DNA of 39,445 nucleotides from Cycloclasticus sp. (GTDB lineage: Bacteria; Pseudomonadota; Gammaproteobacteria; Methylococcales; Cycloclasticaceae), in contig DUCS01000010.1 in the NCBI GenBank assembly GCA_012959695.1, positions 1 through 39,445 of the forward strand, given 5' to 3'. The notes under the pieces are model-generated. The model did not search any database and was not told the origin of the DNA. It worked only from the letters and a program-made list of their open reading frames with translations. Positions within the stretch are counted from its first letter, which is position 1; every line of letters starts with the position of its first letter. The position numbers were made by a program, and so were the translations under genes. Of this stretch, positions 26,188-36,568 are shown piece after piece.

Positions 26188-27651
26188 ATGTATAACAAAT
26201 CCTTAAAAGAATTATCAAACAGCCTGCAAAATAAAGACATTTCAAGTGTTGAGTTAAGTCAGTATTTTTTAAACCGAATTAAACACTTTGATGGTGAGCT
26301 CAATAGCGTTATTACGTCAAATGAAGAGGCGGCGTTGGTCGCCGCGGCTGAGGCAGACAAATGTATTCAGTCTGGCAATGCCGGTCTATTAACGGGTATC
26401 CCGCTTTTACATAAAGATATTTTTTGTACTCAAGGTTTAAGAACCAGTTGTGGTTCAAAAATGTTGGATAATTTTATAGCGCCTTACACAGCAACAGCGG
26501 TGGGTAAACTTGAGCAAGCTGGCGCGGTGATGTTGGGTAAAACGAATATGGATGAATTTGCCATGGGTTCATCGAATGAAACCAGTTTTTACGGCGGCGT
26601 TAAAAATCCGTGGGATTTAAATACCGTTCCAGGTGGTTCGTCTGGTGGCTCAGCAGCGGCAGTGGCAGCACGATTAGTGCCCATTGCCAGTGGTACAGAT
26701 ACAGGCGGTTCGATTCGTCAGCCAGCCGCTTTTTGTGGTATTACCGGCATTAAGCCCACGTATGGTCGGGTATCACGCTACGGCATGATTGCCTTTGCAT
26801 CCAGCTTGGATCAAGCCGGCACCTTTGCTAAAAGCGCAGAAGATGCCGCTATTATGTTGCAAGCGATGTCAGGCTTTGATGAAAAAGATTCGACCAGCGT
26901 TGATAAACCGGTAGATGATTTATTGGCTCACTTGGGTGATTCAATCAAAGGCCTAACGGTCGGCTTGCCGAAAGAATTCTTTACTGATGATTTAGACGAC
27001 AGCATTCGTGAAACCATAGAAACGGCGATTGATGCCATCCAATCAGCCGGCGCTAACATTAAAGAAATTAGCTTACCGAACATTAATTTGTCCGTGCCAG
27101 CGTATTACGTTGTCGCGCCGGCGGAGTGTTCGGCTAATTTATCGCGTTTTGACGGTGTGCGTTATGGCTACCGTTGTGATTCGCCTAAAGATTTAGAAGA
27201 TTTGTATAAACGTTCGCGTGGCGAAGGGTTTGGCGACGAAGTAAAGCGCCGGATTATGATGGGTGCGTACGTGTTATCCGCTGGTTATTACGATGCGTAT
27301 TATAAAAAAGCGCAGCAAGTGCGCCGCTTGATTAAAAACGATTTTGTTGAAGCGTTTAAAGGTGTCGATATTATCGCCAGCCCAACAGCGCCATCGGTTG
27401 CCTTTTCTGCAGGTGAAAAGAAGGACGACCCGGTGTCCATGTATTTATCCGACATTTTTACCATTGGTGTGAATTTAGCCGGTTTGCCGGGCATGTCAGT
27501 ACCGTGCGGTTTTATTGATAAAAAGCCGGTGGGTCTGCAGTTGATTGGTAACTACTTCGAAGAAGCAAAATTGTTGAATGTTGCGCATCAATATCAACAA
27601 TTAACCGATTGGCACCTTGCTGTGCCAGCTGGTTTTGAGCAGGAGGCATAA
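26188..27651 (+). CDS. gatA: Asp/Glu-tRNA amidotransferase subunit A (glutaminase)
   Basis: Amidase-signature enzyme that hydrolyses glutamine and passes ammonia to GatB. The 487-residue protein has the Ser-cis-Ser-Lys catalytic set: Lys76 in LLHKDIFCT, the first serine in [14 protein letters not shown] (about 151), and the nucleophile serine in [16 protein letters not shown] (about 175). [18 protein letters not shown] and [20 protein letters not shown] are also diagnostic. gatB starts 2 bases after its stop. Confidence 0.98.
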   Translation: MYNKSLKELSNSLQNKDISSVELSQYFLNRIKHFDGELNSVITSNEEAALVAAAEADKCIQSGNAGLLTGIPLLHKDIFCTQGLRTSCGSKMLDNFIAPYTATAVGKLEQAGAVMLGKTNMDEFAMGSSNETSFYGGVKNPWDLNTVPGGSSGGSAAAVAARLVPIASGTDTGGSIRQPAAFCGITGIKPTYGRVSRYGMIAFASSLDQAGTFAKSAEDAAIMLQAMSGFDEKDSTSVDKPVDDLLAHLGDSIKGLTVGLPKEFFTDDLDDSIRETIETAIDAIQSAGANIKEISLPNINLSVPAYYVVAPAECSANLSRFDGVRYGYRCDSPKDLEDLYKRSRGEGFGDEVKRRIMMGAYVLSAGYYDAYYKKAQQVRRLIKNDFVEAFKGVDIIASPTAPSVAFSAGEKKDDPVSMYLSDIFTIGVNLAGLPGMSVPCGFIDKKPVGLQLIGNYFEEAKLLNVAHQYQQLTDWHLAVPAGFEQEA

Positions 27652-27653
27652 GC

Positions 27654-29087
27654 ATGCAGTGGGAAACAGTCATTGGGCTTGAGATTCATGCTCAACTTGC
27701 AACAAAATCTAAAATTTTCTCTGGTGCATCAACGGCTTATGGTGCAGAGCCTAACACGCAAGCGTGTGCTGTAGATCTGGCTTTACCGGGAACTTTACCG
27801 GTACTCAATGAGCAAGCGGTTCGTTTTGCAGTGAAATTTGGTCTTGCTATAGGTGCGCATATCGCGCCGTATTCAGTGTTTGCGCGTAAAAATTATTTCT
27901 ATCCCGATTTGCCTAAAGGCTACCAAACGAGTCAGTTTGACAAGCCGATAGTCGGTTTAGGTGAGATTGATATTGAAGTTGCAGGTGAAGTTAAAACAAT
28001 AGGCATCACGCGTGCGCATTTGGAAGAAGATGCGGGTAAATCATTACATGAAGATTACCAAGGCATGACCGGCGTGGATTTAAACCGCGCAGGCACACCG
28101 TTGTTAGAAATAGTATCCGAGCCTGATATGCGTTCATCTGCTGAAGCGGTGGCCTACGTTAAAAAAATACATACGTTAGTGCAGTACCTTGGTATTTGCG
28201 ATGGCAGTATGCAAGAAGGATCTTTCCGCTGTGATGTGAACGTTTCGGTGAGACCAATGGGGCAAGAGGAATTTGGCACGCGTGCTGAAATTAAAAACTT
28301 GAATTCATTTCGTTTTATAGAAAAAGGAATAGCGCACGAAGTAGAGCGCCAAATTGATGTGATTGAATCTGGCGGCAAGGTGGCGCAAGAGACGAGACTC
28401 TATGACTCCAATAAGGATGAAACTCGCTCAATGCGTTCTAAAGAAGAAGCGAATGATTATCGATATTTCCCTTGTCCTGATTTATTGCCGGTAGAAATAA
28501 CGGCAGAATTGCTGGATGAAATGCGCGCTGATTTGCCTGAATTACCTGAGGTTAAGAAGCAGCGCTTTCTAGAGCAGTATAAGCTCAGTGAATACGACGC
28601 AGATGTATTAACAACGCAACGTGCGATAGCTGATTATTACGAAGATGCGGTTAGTTTTTCTGATGGGGAAACGAAACTGGTGGCAAATTGGGTGATGGGT
28701 GAGTTAAGCGCGAACTTAAATCAATACAGCTTAGATGTTGCAGCAAGTCCCTTAGGTGCGGAACGTTTAGGCGGTTTGGTTAAACGCATTGCTGATCAAA
28801 CCATTTCTGGGAAAATAGCCAAGCAGGTGTTCGAATTTTTGTGGAACAGCGAAGTGACAGCGGATGAAGTGATTGAGCGTGAAGGCTTGAAACAAATGTC
28901 AGATAGCGGCGAGTTGGGGAAAATTATCGACCAATTGATGGCGGATAACCCAACGCAAGTAGAGCAATTCCGTGGCGGTAAAACGAAAGTACTTGGTTTC
29001 TTTGTGGGGAGCATCATGAAGAAAACGCAAGGTAAAGCGAACCCACAAGAAGTGAATAAGTTGTTGCAAGAAAAGTTGAAAGAATAA
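27654..29087 (+). CDS. gatB: Asp/Glu-tRNA amidotransferase subunit B
   Basis: Kinase-like subunit that phosphorylates the tRNA-bound Asp/Glu and amidates it. The 477-residue length is normal. It has the N-terminal [10 protein letters not shown], the metal-site segments [19 protein letters not shown] and [32 protein letters not shown], and the GatB/YqeY tRNA-binding tail (about 330-477) ending [21 protein letters not shown] complete gatCAB implies indirect synthesis of Asn-tRNA, Gln-tRNA or both; which one depends on synthetases outside the window. Confidence 0.98.
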   Translation: MQWETVIGLEIHAQLATKSKIFSGASTAYGAEPNTQACAVDLALPGTLPVLNEQAVRFAVKFGLAIGAHIAPYSVFARKNYFYPDLPKGYQTSQFDKPIVGLGEIDIEVAGEVKTIGITRAHLEEDAGKSLHEDYQGMTGVDLNRAGTPLLEIVSEPDMRSSAEAVAYVKKIHTLVQYLGICDGSMQEGSFRCDVNVSVRPMGQEEFGTRAEIKNLNSFRFIEKGIAHEVERQIDVIESGGKVAQETRLYDSNKDETRSMRSKEEANDYRYFPCPDLLPVEITAELLDEMRADLPELPEVKKQRFLEQYKLSEYDADVLTTQRAIADYYEDAVSFSDGETKLVANWVMGELSANLNQYSLDVAASPLGAERLGGLVKRIADQTISGKIAKQVFEFLWNSEVTADEVIEREGLKQMSDSGELGKIIDQLMADNPTQVEQFRGGKTKVLGFFVGSIMKKTQGKANPQEVNKLLQEKLKE

Positions 29088-29136
29088 TGGGGCGTTCGCG
29101 TTCTACTGTACGTGATTAAACTAAATTAAGGTTGTT

Positions 29137-29499
29137 ATGAAAATATATAAAGGGTTAAGCGTTGCTGTTCTGTCGTTATTAATGATTGCTTGCGCTAATG
29201 TGCCGACTGAAAAGGCTGGTAAAACGAAAATTGCATTAACGCCTAGTGAGCAAGAAGCGGCGAAAGTTGAAAAGCAAATTGCGAGAATCGAAGAGAAGTT
29301 AAAAGCCAATCCAACTGTTAGAGGCTGGATTTTAGTTGGTGATGCGCAAATGCATTTGAAAAAATATAACGAAGCTGTTTGGGCCTATAGAGAGGCATAT
29401 ATGTTGAGCAAGTTTGCAGATGGGCCTAGAAGAAAATTAAGACGAGCAGTGGCTTTGGCTGGCTTTGAGCCAGAAAACCAACGTTACGAAGACAAATAA
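29137..29499 (+). CDS. Small lipoprotein with one TPR-like motif
   Basis: A 120-residue predicted lipoprotein: signal peptide MKIYKGLSVAVLSLLM with lipobox MIAC (lipidated Cys19, +2 Ala, outer-membrane sorting). A charged helical linker (SEQEAAKVEKQIARIEEKLK) leads into a single TPR-like pair, from NPTVRGWILVGDAQMHLKKY to NEAVWAYREAYMLS (about 58-91), as in the cytochrome c biogenesis CcmH/NrfG TPR family. The end is basic (GPRRKLRRA). It follows gatB by 49 bases on the same strand and converges on the JAMM gene. Function unknown; one TPR suggests a protein-binding accessory. Confidence 0.78.
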   Translation: MKIYKGLSVAVLSLLMIACANVPTEKAGKTKIALTPSEQEAAKVEKQIARIEEKLKANPTVRGWILVGDAQMHLKKYNEAVWAYREAYMLSKFADGPRRKLRRAVALAGFEPENQRYEDK

Positions 29500-29506
29500 T
29501 ACTGTC

Positions 29507-29926
29507 TTAGTTTTCGGCCATCCTAAGGGTTATTTCGACGATGTTTTCATCGTGTAAAAGCTTGAAGCAGCGCATTTCAAGAACACCTTTAGTGTTTAGT
29601 GAGATGATTAAGTAAAAAGCATCAGGGTAGGTTGAATGTTCAATGTCTCTTGCCGATGGAATCGCTGGTGCAGTTGGGTGCGAATGGTAAATAGCAAATA
29701 TCTCTTCCTCTTGTTCGCGCATGTTCTTTATAGCAGCTAATTGTTGGGTGGGCTCCATTAAAAATTGTGTGGCGCGGTCTTCGGCAATGTTTTCAACACT
29801 GTAACAACTAAACGTTTGGTCCTTAATGCCAACAAAACCACACACCTCGTGTTGTGGTGATAGCTGTGCTTTATGCAGTAGTTCATTAACGAGTTTACGT
29901 GGTAATTCGACTTCTTTTGGATGCAT
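29507..29926 (-). CDS. JAMM/MPN (M67 family) zinc metallopeptidase
   Basis: A 139-residue single-domain JAB1/MPN protein. All JAMM residues are present: Glu in QHEVCGFVG and the exact H-x-H-x7-S-x2-D pattern in HSHPTAPAIPSARDIE. Bacterial stand-alone M67 proteins remove C-terminal extensions from ubiquitin-like sulfur carriers or handle related thiocarboxylate chemistry. Here no such carrier or E1-like MoeB is in view, so the substrate is unknown. I use ATG 29926, 8 bases after the prmC stop; a GTG at 29956 would add ten residues and overlap prmC. Neither has a clear ribosome site. Confidence 0.85.
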   Translation of the reverse strand: MHPKEVELPRKLVNELLHKAQLSPQHEVCGFVGIKDQTFSCYSVENIAEDRATQFLMEPTQQLAAIKNMREQEEEIFAIYHSHPTAPAIPSARDIEHSTYPDAFYLIISLNTKGVLEMRCFKLLHDENIVEITLRMAEN

Positions 29927-29934
29927 AATAGGCT

Positions 29935-30786
29935 TTATGGCTGGTTGAATTGACACAAGGTTGCGCGAAGGTGGCCTTGTATGTCTTTAAACTGTTGTAT
30001 GTGCTGATAGCGGTGAGATTCTAACAAAGTTTTAACCGATGTGCTTTGTTCAAACCCATGTTCTAACAGTAAGTATCCATTATCTGTAAGCCAGTGTTTA
30101 GCTTGAGATGCGATAACGTTAATATCTTGTAAACCATGCTCACCAGCAATCAAGGCAGTTGTTGGCTCGTACCTTACGTCGCCTTGTTGCAAATGCTTAT
30201 CTGCCTTGTCAATGTAGGGTGGGTTGCTGACGATAATGTCAAATGTTGACTGGCCTACTTTCTCGAACCAGTTACTTTGTAAAAAATTTACATTGTGGCA
30301 ATTGAGGCGTTTTGCATTTTGCTTGGCAATGAGTAGCGCGTCACTACTTTGATCCACTGCAGTAACGTGAGCGCGAGGGTATTCTAACCCAAGGCAAATG
30401 GCAATTGCGCCGCTGCCGGTACCAAGGTCTGCAATATTAATGGCTTGATGAGTATCGATAGTATTCAAAATGATTTCAATCAGCAATTCCGTGTCAGGGC
30501 GCGGGATTAACACGCTAGGGTTTACGTGAAAGGTGTGCGACCAAAACTCCCTCTCTCCAGTTAAGTAAGCCACGGGATGACCATGTCGACGTTGGCTAAT
30601 AAGGGCGGTGTAGTCTTGTTGCTGCTGATCGGTTAATGTTTTTTCTGGCCAAGCTCGAAAAAAAGCACGGTCTTTCTTTAGCGCATGTGCCAGTAATACC
30701 TCACTGTCTAGTGCTGAGCTATCACTACAGGTTAATGCATCGGTTGCGTGGATTAACGCGTCTTTAATGGATAAAGCATTATTCAA
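29935..30786 (-). CDS. prmC: Release-factor glutamine methyltransferase PrmC (HemK)
   Basis: N5-methylates the glutamine of the GGQ motif in release factors PrfA and PrfB. The 283-residue protein has the N-terminal helical substrate domain, HPVAYLTGEREFW, PSVLIPRPDTELLIE, SAM motif ADLGTGSGAIAICL, and the catalytic IVSNPPYID. The start is TTG at 30786, 11 bases after prfA, which encodes its substrate. Confidence 0.96.
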   Translation of the reverse strand: MNNALSIKDALIHATDALTCSDSSALDSEVLLAHALKKDRAFFRAWPEKTLTDQQQQDYTALISQRRHGHPVAYLTGEREFWSHTFHVNPSVLIPRPDTELLIEIILNTIDTHQAINIADLGTGSGAIAICLGLEYPRAHVTAVDQSSDALLIAKQNAKRLNCHNVNFLQSNWFEKVGQSTFDIIVSNPPYIDKADKHLQQGDVRYEPTTALIAGEHGLQDINVIASQAKHWLTDNGYLLLEHGFEQSTSVKTLLESHRYQHIQQFKDIQGHLRATLCQFNQP

Positions 30787-30797
30787 GGCAGCGCTCG

Positions 30798-31886
30798 TTA
30801 TTCGCCGGAGCCTAACTGAGTGAGTTGTTCTGCTTGGTGTTCTTGAATCAATGGGTCGATGATTTGGTCTAATGCGCCTTGCATTATTTCATCTAGCTTA
30901 TAAAGCGTTAAATTGATTCTGTGATCGGTCACTCGCCCTTGTGGGTAATTATAGGTGCGAATTCGTTCAGAGCGGTCGCCACTGCCTACTTGTGAGCGTC
31001 GAGACTCAGCTTGTTCAGCATCCAGCTTTTCTTGTTCAGCCGCCATTATTCGAGACTTCAACAAAGCCATCGCCCGTGCGCGGTTTTTATGTTGAGAGCG
31101 TTCATCTTGGCATTCAACCACCGTGCCGGTTGGTAAATGCGTTAAACGAATGGCTGAGTCTGTTTTGTTAACGTGCTGTCCGCCCGCGCCTGATGCGCGA
31201 AATGTGTCGACGCGTAGGTCGCCAGAATTAATTTCAATGTCATCTTTCTCGTCTGCTTCCGGCATGATGGCAACGGTACAAGCTGATGTATGAACGCGGC
31301 CTTGAGATTCGGTTTCAGGCACGCGTTGTACTCGATGAGCGCCAGACTCAAATTTTAATTGTGAATACACGTCACTGCCTTCAATGCGAGCAATGACTTC
31401 TTTGTATCCGCCGTGGTCACCATGGCTTTCGCTTATAACTTCAAATTTCCAGCGCTTTTTCTCGGCAAAGCGTAAATACATGCGGTACAGGTCGCCTGAA
31501 AAGATAGCGGCCTCTGCGCCACCCGTGCCGGCTCGAATTTCAATGAAGGCATTTTTGCCGTCGTTTGGGTCTTTGGGTAGCAATAAAATTTGCAGTGTTG
31601 TTGCTAATTCATCAAGTGTTTTCTGGCTTTCTTTTAACTCATCTTTCGCCATGGCCTTCATCTCAGGGTCGCTATCATTTAGCATGGCTTTGGCTGCGTT
31701 TTTGTCTTCGAGTGTTGCCAAATAATTTTGATGCGTATTAACGATAGGATCCAGCTGAGCATACTCTTGGCTCAGTGCTCGAAATTTATTTTGATCGCTT
31801 TGAACGCTGGGTTCGGCGAGTAGGCCAGCAATTTCTTCGAAGCGCTCAGCAAGTGTATCTAGCTTATGTAGAATGGTTATGTTCAC
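30798..31886 (-). CDS. prfA: Peptide chain release factor 1
   Basis: Recognises UAA and UAG in the ribosomal A site and triggers peptide release. The 362-residue length fits RF1 (360 in E. coli). Visible are the [20 protein letters not shown] segment with the following [10 protein letters not shown] anticodon-like region, and the catalytic GGQ in [19 protein letters not shown]. The GTG start at 31886 lies one base after the hemA stop, giving the classic hemA-prfA-prmC operon. Confidence 0.98.
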   Translation of the reverse strand: MNITILHKLDTLAERFEEIAGLLAEPSVQSDQNKFRALSQEYAQLDPIVNTHQNYLATLEDKNAAKAMLNDSDPEMKAMAKDELKESQKTLDELATTLQILLLPKDPNDGKNAFIEIRAGTGGAEAAIFSGDLYRMYLRFAEKKRWKFEVISESHGDHGGYKEVIARIEGSDVYSQLKFESGAHRVQRVPETESQGRVHTSACTVAIMPEADEKDDIEINSGDLRVDTFRASGAGGQHVNKTDSAIRLTHLPTGTVVECQDERSQHKNRARAMALLKSRIMAAEQEKLDAEQAESRRSQVGSGDRSERIRTYNYPQGRVTDHRINLTLYKLDEIMQGALDQIIDPLIQEHQAEQLTQLGSGE

Positions 31887-31887
31887 G

Positions 31888-33138
31888 TTATTTCTTTAAG
31901 TTAAACAGTTGTTGGGCCGCAGACAATAATTCACTATCACCTTCAGAGGCGGCTTGTTTTAAAGTGCTACTGGGTGCGTGCAAAATTTTATTGGTTAAAT
32001 CGTTGGATAACCGTGTAAGCACTCGTTCCGCAGGTTGGCCATTATGTAAGGAAACGAGTGCTTTCTGCAGCAAGCTTTCACGGGCTTGGTTGGCGTGTTG
32101 ACGTAATTGTTGGATGGTTTGCGACGCATCCTGTGCACGAATCCACGTTTGAAAATGAGAGACTTGTACGTCGATAATGTCTTCGGCTTGCTCGGCGGCT
32201 TCGCGGCGTGACTGTAAGCCATCGTCAACGATGTTCTTTAAATCGTCAATGCAATACAGGTAAACATCGCTTAAGTTTCCAACTTCTTTTTCAATGTCAT
32301 GAGGCACGGCTAAATCCATCATGAACATCGGTTTATGTTTGCGTTTTAAAATTGCAGTTTCAACGCTGCCTTTGCCTAGAATAGGTAGCTGGCTGGCAGT
32401 AGATGAGACGATGATGTCTGCTTCGGGCAAATGCTCAGGAATGTCTTTTATTTCAATCGCGTAACCGTTGCCTTGTGAGGCAATGGTTTGTGCTTTTTCT
32501 AATGTCCTGTTAGCAACGATTAACCGGCCAATGCCTTGCTCTTTGAGATGTTGGGCAGATAATTCAATGGTTTCACCGGCGCCAATTAAAAGAGCCGTTT
32601 GATTTTCAAGGTTACCGAAAATTTGTTGCGCGAGCTTAACTCCCGCAAATGCAATGGATACAGGGCTGGAGCCAATGGTTGTATCGGTACGTACTTTTTT
32701 TGCTACTTGAAAGGTATGTTGAAACAGGCGACCTAAGTATTTCCCCAGTGTGCCCGCGTCAGAGGCGTGTTGGTAAGCTGTTTTCATTTGCCCGAGAATT
32801 TGCGGCTCACCCAGTACCATTGAGTCTAGTCCGCATGCCACACGTGACATGTGTTTGATAGACTGGTGGTCTGTATGACTATATAAATAGGCGCGAATAT
32901 CGTGTTCGTTCAACTGATGATGAGTAGCAAGCCAAGCGATGAGTTCATCTGTTTGGTGGTTAGCGATATCACAATAAATCTCTGTGCGGTTGCAGGTCGA
33001 TAATATAGCCGCTTCTTCAATCGATGAAAGCTCGTTAAGTGATTGAAGTGAGTAACTTAAACGCTCAGGCGAAAATATGAGTTTCTCGCGAATCTCGATA
33101 GGTGCCGTATTGTGATTGAGTCCTAGCGTCAGTAACAT
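31888..33138 (-). CDS. hemA: Glutamyl-tRNA reductase HemA
   Basis: Reduces Glu-tRNA(Glu) to glutamate-1-semialdehyde, the committed step of C5-pathway tetrapyrrole synthesis. The 416-residue protein has [15 protein letters not shown], the catalytic Cys49 in [28 protein letters not shown], the NADPH-binding [13 protein letters not shown], and a C-terminal dimerisation domain. Expression is probably driven from the 162-base spacer shared with the divergent TPR lipoprotein gene. Confidence 0.98.
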   Translation of the reverse strand: MLLTLGLNHNTAPIEIREKLIFSPERLSYSLQSLNELSSIEEAAILSTCNRTEIYCDIANHQTDELIAWLATHHQLNEHDIRAYLYSHTDHQSIKHMSRVACGLDSMVLGEPQILGQMKTAYQHASDAGTLGKYLGRLFQHTFQVAKKVRTDTTIGSSPVSIAFAGVKLAQQIFGNLENQTALLIGAGETIELSAQHLKEQGIGRLIVANRTLEKAQTIASQGNGYAIEIKDIPEHLPEADIIVSSTASQLPILGKGSVETAILKRKHKPMFMMDLAVPHDIEKEVGNLSDVYLYCIDDLKNIVDDGLQSRREAAEQAEDIIDVQVSHFQTWIRAQDASQTIQQLRQHANQARESLLQKALVSLHNGQPAERVLTRLSNDLTNKILHAPSSTLKQAASEGDSELLSAAQQLFNLKK

Positions 33139-33189
33139 GCGCGTATGAATTGGTTTACGTCAGGGTAATTGAGTTATTATAAACTTTTT

Positions 33190-33201
33190 AAACCGCGGTT
33201 T
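33190..33201. repeat. 12-bp perfect palindrome between hemA and the TPR lipoprotein gene
   Basis: AAACCGCGGTTT lies 51 bases upstream of the hemA ATG and 99 bases upstream of the lipoprotein ATG, in a divergent spacer. A GC-rich dyad within an AT-rich spacer is a reasonable operator candidate, but no cognate regulator is known from the sequence. Confidence 0.4.
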
Positions 33202-33300
33202 GTTTTATTGTTTGTTTGCTAGTGCGTGCTGAATCAGTCAGGTGGGTTGGCGTTGCGGTTAAACGAATCCTTTTGCATTAAGAGATTGAGAGAGATTTAG

Positions 33301-35031
33301 ATGTTGTTAAGAATGTTATGGGTTGTTTTTGTAGTGTCCGTGCTGCCTGCTTGCGCGCACGTACAAAAAGATGAGACGGTCACGCAATCGTTGCCCGTTG
33401 ACGCCGCTCAAAATAACCAGCAGGTGACGGAAGAGACATCAAATAAACTGAGCAGTCTAAGTCCAGAGCTGCTGTACAGTTTATTGGGTGGAGAAATTGC
33501 GGGTCAGCGAGGGGATGTGAATATGGCCTCTGCTTTTTATGTTAATGCGGCGAAACGGTCGCAAAATACAGACATAGCGCTTCGTGCGGCTCAGATTTCG
33601 TTGTACAACAAAGATATTGCTGCAGCTAGGTCGGTGGTGGATATTTTGGTGACGGATAAAGGCTTGTCAATTCAAGCAAGGCGTTTAGCGTTGACTGTTT
33701 ATTTAAGGTCGAGTGACGTTGAAAAAAGCTTGGCGCAAATAAGAACGCTTCTTGAAAAAAGCGATATACCAAGGCGTAATGCGTTGTTAGCCATTGGGGA
33801 TGTTATTTCGCGCAATGCGCATAAAGATGTTGCGATAAGTATCATGCGAGTGCTGGTGAACGAAAATATTAAAGAAGCTGGTGTTTATCTTGCGCGAGCG
33901 CAAATGATGTCCAGCTTTTCGTTATTTGATCAGGCTGAAAAAGACGCAAATAAGACGATTGAATTGGACTCGAGTTGGCAGACAGGTTATGTCCAATTGG
34001 CACAAATATTCGAAAGAAAAGGCGAAACAAAAGCGGCTTTAGTTGTATTAAAAGACGCGAGCGAAAAGCTTGAAACCAAACAGTTAATCATGGTGTATGC
34101 TCAATTATTAGCTAAAGATAAGCAGTACCTTGAGGCCAAAGAGCAATTTTTATCGTTAGCGCAAAGACAGCAAAAATACCCCGATGCTCGATTTGCGCTA
34201 GGGCTTGTGTATTTGAAATTAGATGATGCAAATAATGCGAAAGCAATTTTTGAAAAGCTGTATGAAGAAGACGCTTACCGCTCTAAAGTTGCTTTTTACT
34301 TGGGGCGCATCACGCATCATCAACAACAAGATACTGAAGCGTTAGGCTGGTTTGATAAGGTAGAAAGAAGCGAGAACTATGCTTCGGCGCAAGCAACAAT
34401 CGCTATCATCAAGGCACACTCTGGTGATGTGGAAGGCGCAAGAAGCGTAATACAGCGACTGCGCAACGAATTTTCTGAGGCCACGTCGAGGTTTTATTTG
34501 TTAGAGGCCGAAATACTGATGGATGCTGAACAGTACGAGGTTTTGTATACGTTATTAACTGAGGCGGTTATAGATAACCCGGATGATTTGTCATTGAGGT
34601 ACGCCCGATCTATTGCCGCGACAGAGACCGATCAATTGGCGGAAGCGGAAAAGGATTTATTGTTTGTTCTAGCTAAACAGCCAAAAGATGTAAACGCATT
34701 GAATGCGCTGGGTTATACGCTTGCGAGTAAAACATTTCGGTTTAAAGAGGCGCGTCAATATTTAACACAGGCGCTGTCAATACGTCCTAATGATGCTGCT
34801 ATTATCGATAGCATGGGGTGGCTGAATTACCGCGAAGGCCAATATGAACAGGCGTTGGTGTTATTAGAAAAAGCGTATAAAAAAACACCGGAAGGAGAAA
34901 TAGCGGCGCACCTTGGGGAGGCACTATGGGTGCTGGGCCGACAAATGGAAGCAAAGGCCGTATGGCAACATGCATTAGAAAAAGACAAAAGCAACCGTTA
35001 TCTGATTGAAGTGATGAACAGGTTAAAGTGA
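33301..35031 (+). CDS. lbcA: TPR outer-membrane lipoprotein, LbcA-like (CtpA protease partner)
   Basis: A 576-residue lipoprotein: signal MLLRMLWVVFVVSVLPAC with lipobox LPAC (lipidated Cys18, +2 Ala), then a long array of TPR helices. Clear repeats include LLYSLLGGEIAGQRGDVNMA, QTGYVQLAQIFERKGETKAA, PDARFALGLVYLKLDDANNA, VNALNALGYTLASKTFRFKE and AAIIDSMGWLNYREGQYEQA. In Pseudomonas aeruginosa the protein in this exact place, beside hemA and lolB-ispE-prs, is PA4667/LbcA. LbcA delivers cell-wall cross-link hydrolases to the periplasmic protease CtpA, much like NlpI with Prc. Equivalence here is inferred from gene order and architecture. It overlaps lolB by 4 bases. Confidence 0.82.
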   Translation: MLLRMLWVVFVVSVLPACAHVQKDETVTQSLPVDAAQNNQQVTEETSNKLSSLSPELLYSLLGGEIAGQRGDVNMASAFYVNAAKRSQNTDIALRAAQISLYNKDIAAARSVVDILVTDKGLSIQARRLALTVYLRSSDVEKSLAQIRTLLEKSDIPRRNALLAIGDVISRNAHKDVAISIMRVLVNENIKEAGVYLARAQMMSSFSLFDQAEKDANKTIELDSSWQTGYVQLAQIFERKGETKAALVVLKDASEKLETKQLIMVYAQLLAKDKQYLEAKEQFLSLAQRQQKYPDARFALGLVYLKLDDANNAKAIFEKLYEEDAYRSKVAFYLGRITHHQQQDTEALGWFDKVERSENYASAQATIAIIKAHSGDVEGARSVIQRLRNEFSEATSRFYLLEAEILMDAEQYEVLYTLLTEAVIDNPDDLSLRYARSIAATETDQLAEAEKDLLFVLAKQPKDVNALNALGYTLASKTFRFKEARQYLTQALSIRPNDAAIIDSMGWLNYREGQYEQALVLLEKAYKKTPEGEIAAHLGEALWVLGRQMEAKAVWQHALEKDKSNRYLIEVMNRLK

Positions 35032-35612
35032 AGCGATTTATTGTTTGTGCGTTTTTGGCTACGCAGCTGTTTGCATGCGCATCATTGGAGCCATTAAGAC
35101 AGCAAGTTACCTCGGGGTCTTTTGTTGGCAATTCAGAGAGAATTTTAGCCGTTAAGCATTGGTCGTTGATGGGTCGGTTATCCGTTCGAAATAAGAAAGA
35201 GTCGTGGTTAACCAGCTTAAGTTGGAAACATAAAGATTCAATTAATCAACTAACGCTAAGTACCTTGTTAGGCGGTATCGTGGCAACGTTAGCTTATTCA
35301 AAGGAAGGGGTTTGGGTGTCCGATTCTGATGGAAATATGCATGAGGCATCTAGTGCTGAATTGCACTCCATGCTGGGATATTCGCCGCCATTACGCCACC
35401 TTCATTTTTGGATAACGGGTGTTCCAAACCCTAATTTGATGATTGAAAATGAAGCATCCAATTCGTTAGGCGTTCATTCGTTTAAACAGGACGGGTGGGA
35501 TGTTAAGTTAGAGCGCTTCAATTTCTTCGCAGATGTGTTTCTACCTACGCGGGTGACGTTATTTAAGGATGAGTTGAAGATTAAGTTGGTGGTGGATGAA
35601 TGGTCGATGTAG
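35028..35612 (+). CDS. lolB: Outer-membrane lipoprotein receptor LolB
   Basis: Accepts lipoproteins from periplasmic LolA and inserts them into the outer membrane. The 194-residue protein is itself a lipoprotein with lipobox LFAC (lipidated Cys17, +2 Ala). It has the LolB core HWSLMGRLSVRNKKESWLTS followed by LSWKH, a Leu-rich LTLSTLLGGIVATLAYSKEG, and LRHLHFWITGVPNP. GTG start at 35028 overlaps the TPR lipoprotein stop by 4 bases; the 3' end overlaps ispE by 13. Confidence 0.94.
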   Translation: MKRFIVCAFLATQLFACASLEPLRQQVTSGSFVGNSERILAVKHWSLMGRLSVRNKKESWLTSLSWKHKDSINQLTLSTLLGGIVATLAYSKEGVWVSDSDGNMHEASSAELHSMLGYSPPLRHLHFWITGVPNPNLMIENEASNSLGVHSFKQDGWDVKLERFNFFADVFLPTRVTLFKDELKIKLVVDEWSM

Positions 35613-36478
35613 CGTTAGACAATAAAGAGTGGGCCGAACATTGGTGGCCATCTCCTGCAAAGCTTAATCTAATGTTGAATATCAGTGGTCAAAGAGCGGG
35701 CGGGTACCATGAATTGCAAACAGTGTTTCAGCTGATTGCTATCTCAGACTGGTTAAATTTCACACCGGTTAATACGGGAGACATTGAGCTGAGCTGCAGT
35801 TCTAAAGCGCTTTCAAATGACGACAATTTAGTGCTGCGTGCGGCAAAACTTTTGCAACAGCATAGTGCTTGTCGTGTCGGCGCTAAAATAGTGCTTAAAA
35901 AAATATTACCCATGGGGGCTGGCTTAGGTGGGGGTAGCTCGAATGCTGCTACAACGCTAGTTGTGTTGAATAAGGTTTGGAACTTAGGTTATACAACACA
36001 GACGTTAGCGAATCTAGGGCGAACACTGGGTGCAGATGTGCCGGTTTTCATCGTTGGAAAGTCGGCGTGGGCCGAAGGCATTGGAGATGAAATCACGCCA
36101 ATGCAGCTGCCTGAAAAATGGTTTGTGGTGGTTAATTCAGGACATCATTGTTCAACAAGAGATGTTTTTACACATAAGAGTTTGACACGAGATAATCCAG
36201 CCATCACAATACGCGACTTTCTTGACGGGCAAGTGCAAAATGTTTGCTTGCCGGTTGTTAGAGAAATGAATCGAGAATTGGACGATATTTATATACAGTT
36301 CTCAAGGTTCAGTACGGTTTATATGACAGGAACCGGTTCGAGCATGTTCGCGAAGTGCGACACGCGACAAGAAGCGGTGGCATTGTTAGAGCAATTGCCG
36401 GAAAGTTGGGGTAAGTGGGTTGTGAAAGGGTTGAATGAATCGCCTTTGCAGAAGTCGCTTAAGCAGTTTTATATCTAG
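35600..36478 (+). CDS. ispE: 4-diphosphocytidyl-2-C-methyl-D-erythritol kinase IspE
   Basis: GHMP kinase of the MEP isoprenoid pathway. The 292-residue protein has the substrate loop PSPAKLNLMLNISGQRAGGY followed by HELQTVFQ, the GHMP ATP loop LPMGAGLGGGSSNAATTL, and DVPVFIVGKSAWAEGIGD. TGTGSSMFA near the C-terminus completes the family. The ATG lies inside the lolB 3' end (13-base overlap), as in Pseudomonas. Confidence 0.97.
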   Translation: MVDVALDNKEWAEHWWPSPAKLNLMLNISGQRAGGYHELQTVFQLIAISDWLNFTPVNTGDIELSCSSKALSNDDNLVLRAAKLLQQHSACRVGAKIVLKKILPMGAGLGGGSSNAATTLVVLNKVWNLGYTTQTLANLGRTLGADVPVFIVGKSAWAEGIGDEITPMQLPEKWFVVVNSGHHCSTRDVFTHKSLTRDNPAITIRDFLDGQVQNVCLPVVREMNRELDDIYIQFSRFSTVYMTGTGSSMFAKCDTRQEAVALLEQLPESWGKWVVKGLNESPLQKSLKQFYI

Positions 36479-36547
36479 TAGGGTATAAGTTTTGCTGTAG
36501 TGAATAAAAAAGTCCACTTAACTCAGTTTTAAATCTGACAAATTAGG

Positions 36548-36553
36548 TATAAT
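36548..36553 (+). promoter_or_regulatory. Consensus -10 box upstream of tRNA-Gln
   Basis: A perfect TATAAT lies 15 bases before the tRNA-Gln 5' end, in an otherwise A/T-rich leader after ispE. No clear -35 is present at the right distance. It is likely the promoter for tRNA-Gln and possibly prs. Confidence 0.55.
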
Positions 36554-36568
36554 CCGCAACATAAAGAT

